Assembly (NCBI GenBank): GCA_037200975.1 | Contig: JBBCGI010000001.1 | Location: 558,001 to 622,000, forward strand | Reading direction: 5' to 3' | DNA from: Pseudomonadota bacterium | GTDB lineage: Bacteria; Pseudomonadota; Gammaproteobacteria; Steroidobacterales; Steroidobacteraceae | DNA length: 64,000 bases | Shown here: in pieces, positions 24,287-33,033 of the stretch | Position numbering within the stretch: the first letter of the stretch is position 1 | Layout: every line of letters begins with the position of its first letter | Notes under the pieces: model-generated | The model's database searches: none | Told to the model about the DNA's origin: nothing | What the model saw: the letters and a program-made list of their open reading frames with translations, nothing else | Program-made: the position numbers and the translations under genes

Positions 24287-25725
24287 TTGCTTGCCTGCGG
24301 CCGGCCGATCGCGGCACGGAATGCAGCCGCGCGTTGCGGCAGCCCATGCAGCGGCGCGAACTCCCGCACATCGAGCTTCAGCCGCGCGATGTTCTCATCC
24401 AGATTGAGCCACAGCGGATTGATCTCGGCCGGCGGCGCCGCTCCCGGCAAGGTTGGCGTCCAGGCATCCGCCTCCACCAGCAGCTTGTCGGCCGGCAGAA
24501 AGACCATCGCGAACGCATCGTTGTGCCCGCTGCCGATGATTTCATGGATCTCCACGGGATGTTTGCCGTCGGGCAAGTCCAGTCGCCCGGAGAACCTGCG
24601 AAATTTCGGCGTGCGCGGCGTCGTGGCCAGGCGATCCGGACCCAGCGTACGAGGCTGCGCCCAGGCGCGTTCGTAAAAACTGACATTGCGCGCATGCGTG
24701 ATGATCGGAATGCCCGCCGCAGCAATCGTGCGCAGCCCGCCGGCGTGGTCGAAATGCGCGTGCGTGTTGATCACGTAGACGATGGGCTTCGCAGGCACCA
24801 GCTCGCGCGCCTTGGCCAACACCGCGTCCGCGCGCTGCTCGTTGAGCGGCGCTTCGATGATCAGGACGCCGGATTGCTGCTCGACGACCACGCTGTTGTG
24901 TGTGCCTCCACCGAACAGCCACACGCCCGGCGCGAGCTCCGTTACCTCGACGGGGTTCGCGAGCGGCGCGGGATCCGCAGCGAGGGCGGCCGGAACCTCG
25001 AACGCCGCCGCCTGGTTGATGCGGACCGCGCTCACCGTGAGCTCGTACCACGGCAGTCCCGCGACGCGTCGTTCGATGCGAGCGGGAAATTTCACGCCGC
25101 CGAAATCGCGATATTCCGAATACCGCCATTCGATGGGTGTATCGCCGAGCACGTTCGAATCCATGAACGTCCGCACGCGCACCACCTCACCCGCCGCGTT
25201 GACCAGCCCTTCGTATCGAAAACCGCCCGCGAGCGTGAACGCGACGGAGATGCCGCCAGGCACGCGGCGCAGCGTTGCCTCATGTGCGCGTGCAGCCTTG
25301 ATGAAGCCCTGCGGCGACGCCCAGATCTCCGCATTGCGTTCGGCCAGGTTGGTGGGGATGGCGCTCGGCGCCGGGGTCATGTTCCAGGTCACGCCGTTCA
25401 CCGCGAACTGATCCATGGTCTGCTGGGAGAACGGGCGCAACCGGCCGGGCTCCTGCACCTGCACGCGGTGATACTTCGCATGGACCGCGGCGCGTTCGTA
25501 ATCGAGCGTGGCGACGTAACTATCTACCTCGAAAGCCGGCCAGCCGAGCTCCGGCGCGGGCGCCTGGCCGAACTGGTAGTACCTGCCGCTGGCGTCGAAT
25601 TCCAGGCTGCGGATCTCGTCGAGGCGCAACGCCGCGGCCGCGGCATCGAGGCTGGACGCCCCGGCCGTTCCAAACACGGGCGTGAGGGCGAATGCGATCG
25701 ACAGCATCGAAATCCAGGTCTTCAA
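24283..25725 (-). CDS. Exported metallo-beta-lactamase-fold hydrolase
   Basis: A 480-aa protein with a signal peptide (SMLSIAFALTPVFGTAGA). The N-terminal ~260 residues form an unfamiliar beta-rich region, and the C-terminal half is an MBL-fold domain: GGGTHNSVVVEQQSGVLIIEAP, the zinc motif NTHAHFDHAGG, a later His in IITHARNVS, and GSGHNDAFAMVFLPADKLLVEAD. The proposed metal ligands are those of class B enzymes/glyoxalase II-like hydrolases. No substrate is evident; it is not a recognised carbapenemase subclass. The gene is monocistronic. Confidence 0.85.
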   Translation of the reverse strand: MKTWISMLSIAFALTPVFGTAGASSLDAAAAALRLDEIRSLEFDASGRYYQFGQAPAPELGWPAFEVDSYVATLDYERAAVHAKYHRVQVQEPGRLRPFSQQTMDQFAVNGVTWNMTPAPSAIPTNLAERNAEIWASPQGFIKAARAHEATLRRVPGGISVAFTLAGGFRYEGLVNAAGEVVRVRTFMDSNVLGDTPIEWRYSEYRDFGGVKFPARIERRVAGLPWYELTVSAVRINQAAAFEVPAALAADPAPLANPVEVTELAPGVWLFGGGTHNSVVVEQQSGVLIIEAPLNEQRADAVLAKARELVPAKPIVYVINTHAHFDHAGGLRTIAAAGIPIITHARNVSFYERAWAQPRTLGPDRLATTPRTPKFRRFSGRLDLPDGKHPVEIHEIIGSGHNDAFAMVFLPADKLLVEADAWTPTLPGAAPPAEINPLWLNLDENIARLKLDVREFAPLHGLPQRAAAFRAAIGRPQASN

Positions 25726-25992
25726 CGTGCACTCCTCACGGGAGTTTCATCGCCGGCCCGGCCGACACCCGGTTGATGAGTTTGACGCGCGCGTGATCGC
25801 CACGGCTCGTCCTTGCCTGCCCGCAGGACAGGCAGCGCTGCCAGGGCCAGAGTCCGGGCGAACCCCGGAAATACGAAAGTGATCCCGCGCATTTGTCGCT
25901 CCCGTGCCTGTTTATGTCGCCCCAAGAATACGTAACCGAATTCAAACCGCTTGGGAATCGACGCTGTGACCGCTGGTTTCGATACTGGCCGC

Positions 25993-27450
25993 ATGCAGGC
26001 ATCGAGCGCAATCGAACGTGGAGCGGTCACGGCGGCAGAGGGAGCAACGGAAGAGCGGATCATCGCAATCGTCGGCGCGGGGTTCTCCGGCACAGCGGTC
26101 GCCATACACCTGCTGCGCCAGGCACCGCGCGGCAAGCTGCGCATCGTGCTGGTGGATCCGCGCGAGGAGATCGGCGCGGGCGTCGCCTACGCCACGCGCG
26201 ACTATCCCTATCCACTCAACGTCGCCGCGGCACAGATGTCCCTCGATGCCGCCCAGCCGCAGGATTTCCTGGCGTATGTACGCGGCGCCGGCATCCACGC
26301 GGCGCCGGGTGACTATCTACCGAGGCAGGTGTTCGGCGAGTACCTGCGCGCGCGATTCGAAGCGGCCCGGTCAGCCGCCCCGGGAATTCACTGCGTTCAC
26401 CACCGCGCCAGCGTCCTGCAGCTGCGGCGCGCGCAGGACGGCCGTTTCGACCTGTGGCTCGATGATGGCACCGCATTACGCGCCGACCAGGTCGTGCTGG
26501 CGCTGGGCAATCCGCCGCCGGCCACGCCACGCGAGCTGGCCGGGATCGCGGGTACCGATCGTTACATTCGCGACCCCTGGAGTCTGGGCGCGCTGACCCA
26601 CCAGGACGTGAGCAGTGTATTGCTGCTCGGCAGCGGCCTCACGATGATCGACGCCGCATTGCGGCTGGCGGCCATCCGTCCGCGCCTGCGACATATATAT
26701 GTGTTGTCGCGCCACGGCTGGCTGCCGCAATCGCAGGCGTCGCACGCCGCACCCGCGATCAAACCCGATGTGCAGCAGGCGCTGAGCACGGCGCAGGGGT
26801 CGATTCGCGGCCTGGTGAATTCCCTGCGTTCGGAGGCCGTGAAAGTAACGCAGGCCGGCGGCGACTGGCGCGAGGTACTGGCACTCGCGCGCGCGCAATT
26901 GCCCGAGGCGTGGCGCGAACTCGACCAGACCCAGCGTGGCCGCTTCCTGCGTCATGTCCGCTCGCTCTGGGATGTGCACCGCCACCGCGTACCCGCGGGC
27001 CCGCTCGGTGCGGTGCAGACGCTGGCGCGGCTCGGCGTTCTCAAGGTGCACGCCGGCCGGCTCGATTCGGCGGCCGTCGTGGACGACGCCGTGGAAGTTC
27101 TCTGGCGCCCGCGCGGCGCGACGCGCACCCGCGCATGGCTGGTGGACCGCGTCGTCAATTGCACCGGGCCCGACAGCTGCGCCGAACGCAGCGGCGATCC
27201 GCTGGTGCAGTCGCTGCTCGCCAACGGCCTGATCCGCTGCGACTCCCGTTCCCTCGGCATCGACGTCGCCGCCGATGGCCGTGTGCTCGGCCGCGACGGC
27301 GCGCCGGTAGATAGTCTGTATTACATCGGCCCGTGGCTGCGGGCGCGCGACTGGGAAGCGACCGCGGTGCCGGAGCTGCGCGAACATGCCACGTCGCTGG
27401 CAAAACGCCTGGCGGCGCGTGAAACCGCGGCGCTGCCCGTTTCGCGCTGA
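25993..27450 (+). CDS. FAD/NAD(P)-binding protein (NAD_binding_9 / YdhS-like family)
   Basis: A 485-aa flavoprotein-like enzyme. The dinucleotide-binding motif IAIVGAGFSGTAVAIHLL is at about residues 24-41, followed by EEIGAGVAYATRDYPYPLNVAA, a wording typical of the FAD/NAD(P)-binding family around YdhS, and a second nucleotide-binding region VLLLGSGLTMIDAALRL. These are uncharacterised oxidoreductase-like proteins, some linked to siderophore or sulfur metabolism. The frame is open to a TTG at 25951, but ATG 25993 is more natural. It runs 42 bp upstream of sulfate-binding paralogue 3 and may share its transcript. Confidence 0.8.
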   Translation: MQASSAIERGAVTAAEGATEERIIAIVGAGFSGTAVAIHLLRQAPRGKLRIVLVDPREEIGAGVAYATRDYPYPLNVAAAQMSLDAAQPQDFLAYVRGAGIHAAPGDYLPRQVFGEYLRARFEAARSAAPGIHCVHHRASVLQLRRAQDGRFDLWLDDGTALRADQVVLALGNPPPATPRELAGIAGTDRYIRDPWSLGALTHQDVSSVLLLGSGLTMIDAALRLAAIRPRLRHIYVLSRHGWLPQSQASHAAPAIKPDVQQALSTAQGSIRGLVNSLRSEAVKVTQAGGDWREVLALARAQLPEAWRELDQTQRGRFLRHVRSLWDVHRHRVPAGPLGAVQTLARLGVLKVHAGRLDSAAVVDDAVEVLWRPRGATRTRAWLVDRVVNCTGPDSCAERSGDPLVQSLLANGLIRCDSRSLGIDVAADGRVLGRDGAPVDSLYYIGPWLRARDWEATAVPELREHATSLAKRLAARETAALPVSR

Positions 27451-27460
27451 TCCTGCTAAT

Positions 27461-27485
27461 CTTCCGGCCCCCACCGCGCCGGAAG
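27461..27485 (+). promoter_or_regulatory. Hairpin covering the ribosome-binding site of sulfate-binding paralogue 3
   Basis: CTTCCGGC (27461-27468) pairs perfectly with GCCGGAAG (27478-27485) across a 9-nt loop. The right arm contains the GGAAG Shine-Dalgarno sequence located 7 nt before the ATG at 27493. Folding would hide the ribosome site, so translation could be tuned. It could also be a coincidence in a short GC-rich gap. Confidence 0.4.
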
Positions 27486-27492
27486 AACATTC

Positions 27493-28524
27493 ATGTCGAG
27501 AATCGCGGCCGCATTCGGCCTGGGTGCGTTGCTGGCGGTGCTCGCAATCGGCGGCTGCGGCAAGGGTCCGGAAACCGAAGTCACCCTGCTCAACGTCTCC
27601 TATGATCCGACGCGCGAGCTGTACGAGGATGTCAACGTCGCATTCGCTGAGCGTTGGCTCGAGACCACCGGCCAGACCGTGCACATCAGCCAGTCGCACG
27701 GCGGTTCCGGCCGCCAGGCGCGCGCCGTCATCGACGGCCTGCCGGCCGACGTGGTCACGCTGGCGCTGGCGGGAGACATCGACGCGATCGCCGACCAGGC
27801 CAAACTACTGCCGCTGAACTGGCAGGAACGCCTGCCCGACAACAGCACTCCTTACTACTCGACCATCGTGTTCCTGGTGCGTGCCGGCAACCCGAAGAAG
27901 ATCCGCGATTGGGGCGACCTGGTGCGTCCCGACGTGTCGGTCATCACGCCAAATCCAAAAACCTCGGGCGGCGCACGGTGGAATTACCTCGCGGCCTGGG
28001 CCTGGGCCGAGCGCCAGCTTGGTGGCAGCGAAGCGAGCGCGCAAGCCTTCGTGCAGAAACTCTACGCAAACGTGCCGGTGCTCGACACCGGCGCGCGCGG
28101 CTCGCTGACGACCTTCGCCCAGCGCGACATCGGCGACGTGGCGATCGCCTGGGAAAACGAAGCACACCTGGCGATGCTCGAACTGTCGCACGGTGAGTTC
28201 GAGATCGTCGTGCCGTCGGTCAGCGTGCTGGCAGAACCGTCCGTCGCGGTGGTGGACAAGGTGGTCCTGCGGCGCGGCACCCGTGCGGTCGCGCAGGCCT
28301 ACCTGGAATTTCTCTATACACCGCAAGGCCAGGAGATCGCCGCCCGGCACTACTACCGGCCGCGCGACCCGGCGGTCGCCGCAAAGTTCGCCGGGCAATT
28401 TGCCAGAGTCGAGCTCGTGGGGATCGACCACTTCGGCGGGTGGAAGCTGGCGCAGAAAACCCACTTCGCGACCGGCGGGATCTTCGATCAGATCACCTCG
28501 TCGCGGGCGGCAGCCGGCAAGTAG
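27493..28524 (+). CDS. Sulfate-binding protein, lipoprotein form (paralogue 3)
   Basis: A 343-aa Sbp-family protein that, unlike its two paralogues, begins with a lipoprotein signal ([13 protein letters not shown], lipobox Cys22), so it should be membrane-tethered. All Sbp blocks are present ([70 protein letters not shown]). It is close to paralogue 1 throughout the mature sequence. It is convergent with the minus-strand cysTWA-two-component operon, separated by only 16 bp, which suggests it feeds that permease or supplies the ligand-bound signal for the sensor kinase (inference). Confidence 0.92.
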   Translation: MSRIAAAFGLGALLAVLAIGGCGKGPETEVTLLNVSYDPTRELYEDVNVAFAERWLETTGQTVHISQSHGGSGRQARAVIDGLPADVVTLALAGDIDAIADQAKLLPLNWQERLPDNSTPYYSTIVFLVRAGNPKKIRDWGDLVRPDVSVITPNPKTSGGARWNYLAAWAWAERQLGGSEASAQAFVQKLYANVPVLDTGARGSLTTFAQRDIGDVAIAWENEAHLAMLELSHGEFEIVVPSVSVLAEPSVAVVDKVVLRRGTRAVAQAYLEFLYTPQGQEIAARHYYRPRDPAVAAKFAGQFARVELVGIDHFGGWKLAQKTHFATGGIFDQITSSRAAAGK

Positions 28525-28540
28525 CCGGCAGCGAGTGGCG

Positions 28541-29218
28541 TTACTCGACGACCAGCTTGTAGCCGGAAGGCGCCGCGGTCTGCAGCAGCTGCGGCACCGA
28601 CGGATTCGCTTCGATCTTGTGGCGCAGCCGGTGCACCAGCTGCTTGAGCAGCTGCCGGTCGCCGGAGCCGCGATGCCCCCACACCTGGACCAGCAACCGG
28701 TCGGAATTGACCGCGCGGCCGGCCTGCGCCAGCAACATCTGCATCAGCCGCAGCTCGAGCTTGGTGAGCGTGATCGGCTCGCCATTGCCGATCCTCACCG
28801 TGTACGCCTCGAGATCGAGCGTGACGCGCCCGGCCGCGAGCGGCGCGTGGCTGCGATCGGTGCTGGCCCGCCGCAGCAACGCCTTGACGCGGGCTAACAA
28901 AGTCTTGGGGCTGAACGGCTTGGTGAGGTAGTCGTCGGCGCCGAGGTCGAGCGCCTTCACCAGGTCCTGCTCCTCGCCACGCGCCGTCAGCATCATGACG
29001 GGCGTGTCGCCACGCGCGCGGATCGCCGTGCATACGTCGAACCCCGAGGTGCCGGGCATGTTGATGTCGAGGATCACGAGGTCCGGCGATTCCGCTTCGT
29101 AGGAAGCCAGCGCGCCGGGGCCGTCGCTGGCCTTGACCACGAGATAACCCGCGTTCGACAGCGAGTACGCCACCAGGCCCAGCAAATCGAGATCGTCGTC
29201 GGCAACGAGAATTTTCAT
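28541..29218 (-). CDS. OmpR-type response regulator linked to the sulfate permease operon
   Basis: A 225-aa regulator: receiver domain (about 1-115, phosphorylatable D51 in VILDINMPG, acidic DDD near residue 8, K in LTKPF) and an OmpR/PhoB winged helix (about 130-222, LTKLELRLMQMLLAQAGRAVNSDRLL...VHRLRHKIE). Its ATG overlaps the stop of the upstream kinase gene (ATGA at 29215-29218), so the pair is translationally coupled. It is the last gene of the cysA-cysT-cysW-kinase-regulator operon. Target promoters are unknown; sulfur-uptake genes in this window are obvious candidates. Confidence 0.9.
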   Translation of the reverse strand: MKILVADDDLDLLGLVAYSLSNAGYLVVKASDGPGALASYEAESPDLVILDINMPGTSGFDVCTAIRARGDTPVMMLTARGEEQDLVKALDLGADDYLTKPFSPKTLLARVKALLRRASTDRSHAPLAAGRVTLDLEAYTVRIGNGEPITLTKLELRLMQMLLAQAGRAVNSDRLLVQVWGHRGSGDRQLLKQLVHRLRHKIEANPSVPQLLQTAAPSGYKLVVE

Positions 29219-31293
29219 CGTGTTTCCGTTTGCTCCACCGGCAGCGTCAACGTGAAACGCGTGAGCCCCTGCGGTGTGCGAGCGGCCGTGATGTGGCCTC
29301 CGTGGCGCTCCACTATGGAACGCGAGATCCACAGCCCAAGCCCCAGCCCACCGGGCTCAGGCTCCTGGGTACCGCCTCGTTTGAAACGCTCGAAGATGTT
29401 GGAGGCATCTCCCGCGGGAAGTCCGGGTCCGGAGTCCTCGACCCAGGCGCTGACCGTGGCGCCATCGCGCTGCGCGCCGACACGCACCGAGGTGCCCTCG
29501 GGCGCGAACTTGCTGGCATTGGCGATCAGGTTGACGAACACCTGCGTGAGCCGCGTGGCATCGCCCAGCAGCGAAAGATCGGCGGGCACGTCGATCTCCA
29601 GCAACTGGTCGCGCTGCAGCAGCAACGCCTCGACCAGGCCGCGCGCATCGTCGACCACATCGGCCAGTTCGATGCTCTGGCGCCGGACGTCGAGCTGGCC
29701 GGCTTCGATGCGCACGCTCTCGAGCAGGTTGTCGATGAGCCGCGTGAGCCGCAGCGTGCCGCGCTCGAGCGACAACACCAGTTCTTCGAGTTTCTCGGGC
29801 GGGCTGGACTTCAACCCCTCGCGCAGCAATTCGATCGAGGCGAGCTGCGCCGCGAGCGGCGTGCGGAATTCATGGCTCACGTTCGCCAGCACGGTATCGC
29901 GCGCGCGCCGCACGCCTTCGAGCTCGGTCTCGTCGCGCAACACCTGCACCTGCAGGCCGTTCACGATGCGCGAGCTGGTGATGACGGTCTGGCGAATGCC
30001 GGCACGCGTCTGCAGCTGCTCCACCGACTGCGCACTGCCCGACTGGCGCGCACGCAGGATGGGGCACGCGGTGGTCGTGCAGGGCCGCGCTCCGGCCGGC
30101 GATCCGGGCGGTCCGCAGGGCTTGAGCACGTCGCCACAGAATTTGCCGATCGCCTCGCGCAGCTCGACGCCTAACAACCGCGCGGCCTGCGGGTTGAGGT
30201 AACGGATGTTGCGTTCCTGGTCGACGGCGTACACACCCTCGACCACCGCTTCCAGCACGACCTGCGCTTCGGCTTCGCGATGCCGCAGCTCGGCATTGAG
30301 GTCGACCAGGTTGCGGCGCATGTCGTCCATGGTGCGCGCCAGCTGACCGATCTCGGCGGGCCCGGCGGTGGGAATCGACGTCGCGAAATCTCCCTGCCCC
30401 AGGCGCACCGCGGCGTCGGTGAGCGCCTCGGTGGGCCGCGTCACGCGCCAGCCCAGCAACACGCCGGCGATCACCGCGAGCACGGCCAGCAGGATCGCCG
30501 CGATGACCAGGCGCCATACCAGCGAACTCACCGCGCGGTCGGTCTCGGTGGATGACGAACTGGTCTCGATCAGCGCGATGCCCTCGCCGCTGGAGGAGAA
30601 GATCGGGAAACTCGACGCGTACAAGCCCAGCGGGTCGATCCGTTGCACGGCAAAGCGGCCGTCCGCCAGCGCCTGCGAATGCAACGAGGTGAATGCGTTC
30701 TCCGGCATGGCATTGAAGGCGCGATAGTTGATGAGCCGCACTGGCAGACCGCTGTGTTCGGTGAGCTTCGCGGCCAGCGTCGCGTCGAGTAGATGGACTA
30801 CCAGCACGCTGAACGAGGCGTACTGCGCCGGCAACTTCGAGCTCGCGCCCACCACCGAATACTGGGTGCCGGGCGGAACCGCCATGAAACGCTCGCCCTG
30901 CTCTGCCGCCACCGCGTACAGCTGCGGCCACGGCAACGCGACACCGCTCGAAGCCACGACCTGCGCCCCATCGAAGACCGCGCAGGCGTCGAGCTCGGAG
31001 GTTTCGCAGAAGCGCCGCAGGAACGGCGCCAGGCCTTCGCGGCCGGGCTCCGCCAACAATCGGCGCAACGGCGGGCGTTCCGCCAGCACGCGTGCGTAGG
31101 TCAACGTGTCCTCCGCCATACGCGTGATTTCCTCGCGCGCGTTGGCGCCCGCGAGCTGCACGTGGACTTTCTGCTGGCTGTCGGCGAGGCCGCGCAGCAT
31201 GTCGATCGCTACATAGGAGATGCCGGCCGCCACCAGCAACACGATGACCACGTTGCTGGCCGCGAGCCACCAGCCGAGGCTGTTGCGCTTCAT
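29215..31293 (-). CDS. Sensor histidine kinase of the sulfate permease operon (periplasmic sensor, HAMP, Cys-rich PAS)
   Basis: A 692-aa membrane kinase. TM1 is at about 10-31, a ~225-residue periplasmic sensor domain (Cache-like) follows, TM2 is at about 259-281, HAMP about 283-335, PAS about 343-450, HisKA with H474 in NVSHEFRTP, and HATPase about 565-688 (NLIANASKF, EDSGPGLP, GGLGLGLWI). Inside the PAS domain is an insertion with four cysteines (C386, C393, C405, C410; FCGDVLKPC...PC...AC), which could bind a metal, haem or FeS cluster or act as a redox switch. The start is the ATG at 31293, overlapping the cysW stop as ATGA. A longer open frame runs antisense-shifted through cysW and is not used. 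Association with cysTWA suggests it monitors sulfate, transport activity or redox state. Confidence 0.9.
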   Translation of the reverse strand: MKRNSLGWWLAASNVVIVLLVAAGISYVAIDMLRGLADSQQKVHVQLAGANAREEITRMAEDTLTYARVLAERPPLRRLLAEPGREGLAPFLRRFCETSELDACAVFDGAQVVASSGVALPWPQLYAVAAEQGERFMAVPPGTQYSVVGASSKLPAQYASFSVLVVHLLDATLAAKLTEHSGLPVRLINYRAFNAMPENAFTSLHSQALADGRFAVQRIDPLGLYASSFPIFSSSGEGIALIETSSSSTETDRAVSSLVWRLVIAAILLAVLAVIAGVLLGWRVTRPTEALTDAAVRLGQGDFATSIPTAGPAEIGQLARTMDDMRRNLVDLNAELRHREAEAQVVLEAVVEGVYAVDQERNIRYLNPQAARLLGVELREAIGKFCGDVLKPCGPPGSPAGARPCTTTACPILRARQSGSAQSVEQLQTRAGIRQTVITSSRIVNGLQVQVLRDETELEGVRRARDTVLANVSHEFRTPLAAQLASIELLREGLKSSPPEKLEELVLSLERGTLRLTRLIDNLLESVRIEAGQLDVRRQSIELADVVDDARGLVEALLLQRDQLLEIDVPADLSLLGDATRLTQVFVNLIANASKFAPEGTSVRVGAQRDGATVSAWVEDSGPGLPAGDASNIFERFKRGGTQEPEPGGLGLGLWISRSIVERHGGHITAARTPQGLTRFTLTLPVEQTETR

Positions 31294-32165
31294 CGGCGGC
31301 GATATCCCGCGCCGCGCTCGACCAGCGTCTTGATGATCAGCGTGACGACCGCGAGCAGCGACAACATCGAGGCCACCGCGAAGGCGCCGACGAAGTTGTA
31401 TTCGTTGTAGAGGATTTCGATGTGCAGCGGCATCGTGGTGGTCATGCCCCGGATGTTTCCGGAGACCACCGAGACGGCGCCGAATTCGCCCATCGCCCGC
31501 GCATTGCAGAGGATGACGCCGTAGACGAGGCCCCAGCGGATGCGCGGCAGCGTAACACGGAAGAACGTCAGCCAGCCGCCGGCGCCGAGCGTGATCGCCG
31601 CCTCTTCCTCGTCGTTGCCCAACTGCTGCATCAGCGGGATGAGCTCGCGCGCCACGTACGGGAACGTCACGAACATGGTGGCCAGCACGATGCCGGGCAG
31701 CGCGTAGACGATGCTGATCTCGTGTTCCTGCAGCCACGCGCCGAACCACCCGTTCAGGCCGAACAGCAGCACGTAGACGAGGCCGGACACCACCGGCGAG
31801 ACCGCCAGCGGCAGATCGATCAGCGTGATCAGGAAACTCTTGCCGCGAAATTCGAACTTGGCGATACACCAGGCGGCCGTGATGCCGAACACCGTATTCA
31901 GCGGCACGACGATCGCCGCGGTCATCAGCGTCAGGCGGATCGCGGCGCGCGTGTCGGGGTCGCCAAAGGTCTGGAAATACGCCGACCAGCCTTTCTCGAG
32001 CGCCGTCGCCAATACGGCCGCCAGCGGCGCCGCCAGCAGCGCCCCGAGAAACGTGAGCGAAATCGTGATCATCAGCCAGCGCACCAGTGTCGAGCGCAGG
32101 TTGGTCTGCCCTGGGCGGCTCGCGAGCTCGGCCGCGGCTTCGGCGGATGAGGACGGGCCGGCCAC
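31290..32165 (-). CDS. cysW: Sulfate ABC transporter permease CysW
   Basis: A 291-aa inner-membrane permease with six predicted TM helices. The family-specific segments WCIAKFEFRGKSFLITLIDLPLAVSPVVSGL and NARAMGEFGAVSVVSGNIRGMT identify CysW, and the EAA loop reads EEEAAITLGAGGWLTFFRVTLP. It starts at a GTG with AGGAGA upstream, 25 bp after cysT, and its stop overlaps the sensor kinase start. It forms the sulfate/thiosulfate channel with CysT, energised by CysA. Confidence 0.95.
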   Translation of the reverse strand: MAGPSSSAEAAAELASRPGQTNLRSTLVRWLMITISLTFLGALLAAPLAAVLATALEKGWSAYFQTFGDPDTRAAIRLTLMTAAIVVPLNTVFGITAAWCIAKFEFRGKSFLITLIDLPLAVSPVVSGLVYVLLFGLNGWFGAWLQEHEISIVYALPGIVLATMFVTFPYVARELIPLMQQLGNDEEEAAITLGAGGWLTFFRVTLPRIRWGLVYGVILCNARAMGEFGAVSVVSGNIRGMTTTMPLHIEILYNEYNFVGAFAVASMLSLLAVVTLIIKTLVERGAGYRRR

Positions 32166-32190
32166 TATCTGTCTCCTGCGCGCGCGATCT

Positions 32191-33033
32191 TCATCGCGAC
32201 ACCATCATGCGTTTGCGGCCCCACACCTGCAGCAGGTTGATGGCCAGCAGCATCACGAACGAAATCGCCAGCATCACGCAGCCGAGCGCCGCGGCGCCGG
32301 CATAGTCGAATTCCTCGAGACGGATCACGATCAAGAGCGGCGTGATCTCGGTTTTCATCGGCATGTTGCCGGCGATGAAGATCACCGAGCCGTATTCGCC
32401 GACCGCGCGCGCGAACGCCAGCGTGAAACCGGTCAGCAGCGCCGGCAGCACCGTCGGCACGATGATGCGGCGGAACACGTAAAAGCGGCCGGCGCCGAGC
32501 GTTTCCGCGGCGTCTTCGAGATCGCGCTGCACTTCCTGCAGCGCGGGCTGCACCGTACGCACCACGAACGGCATGCCGATCAACGTGAGCGCCACGGTGA
32601 TGCCGATCCAGGTGTACGCCACCTTGATGCCCATCGGTTCGAGGTACTGGCCGATCCAGCCGTTGGCCGCGAACACGGTAGTTAGCGCGATACCCGACAC
32701 CGCGGTCGGCAGTGCGAACGGCATGTCGATGATGGCATCGATGATCTTGCGGCCGGGGAACTCGTAGCGCACCAGCGTCCAGGCGATCACGAAGCCGAAC
32801 ACCATGTTCATGCTGGCGGCGAGCAACGAGGCGCCGAATGACAGCCGGTACGAGGCCAGCGCGCGCGGCGAGGTGATCACGGCGACGAACCGTTCCCAAT
32901 CCATGCCGGCGGCCTTGAGCACCAGCGCGGCGAGCGGGATCAGCACGATGGCGCACAGGAAAAAGGTCGTGAATCCCAGCGTGATCCCGAAGCCGGGGAT
33001 GACGTTGGGCTCGCTTTGCCTGGCGTTCTTCAT
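32191..33033 (-). CDS. cysT: Sulfate ABC transporter permease CysT (CysU)
   Basis: A 280-aa permease with six TM helices. Characteristic segments are VRYEFPGRKIIDAIIDMPFALPTAVSGI and FARAVGEYGSVIFIAGNMPMKTEI, with EAA loop DLEDAAETLGAGRFYVFRRI. Its ATG overlaps the cysA stop codon (ATGA at 33030-33033). It partners CysW in the transmembrane channel. Confidence 0.95.
   Translation of the reverse strand: MKNARQSEPNVIPGFGITLGFTTFFLCAIVLIPLAALVLKAAGMDWERFVAVITSPRALASYRLSFGASLLAASMNMVFGFVIAWTLVRYEFPGRKIIDAIIDMPFALPTAVSGIALTTVFAANGWIGQYLEPMGIKVAYTWIGITVALTLIGMPFVVRTVQPALQEVQRDLEDAAETLGAGRFYVFRRIIVPTVLPALLTGFTLAFARAVGEYGSVIFIAGNMPMKTEITPLLIVIRLEEFDYAGAAALGCVMLAISFVMLLAINLLQVWGRKRMMVSR

Noticed and set aside
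31294-31869. N-terminal extension of the sensor kinase by 192 residues
   Set aside because: This part is out of frame within cysW. The ATG at 31293 begins with a TM helix and overlaps the cysW stop.
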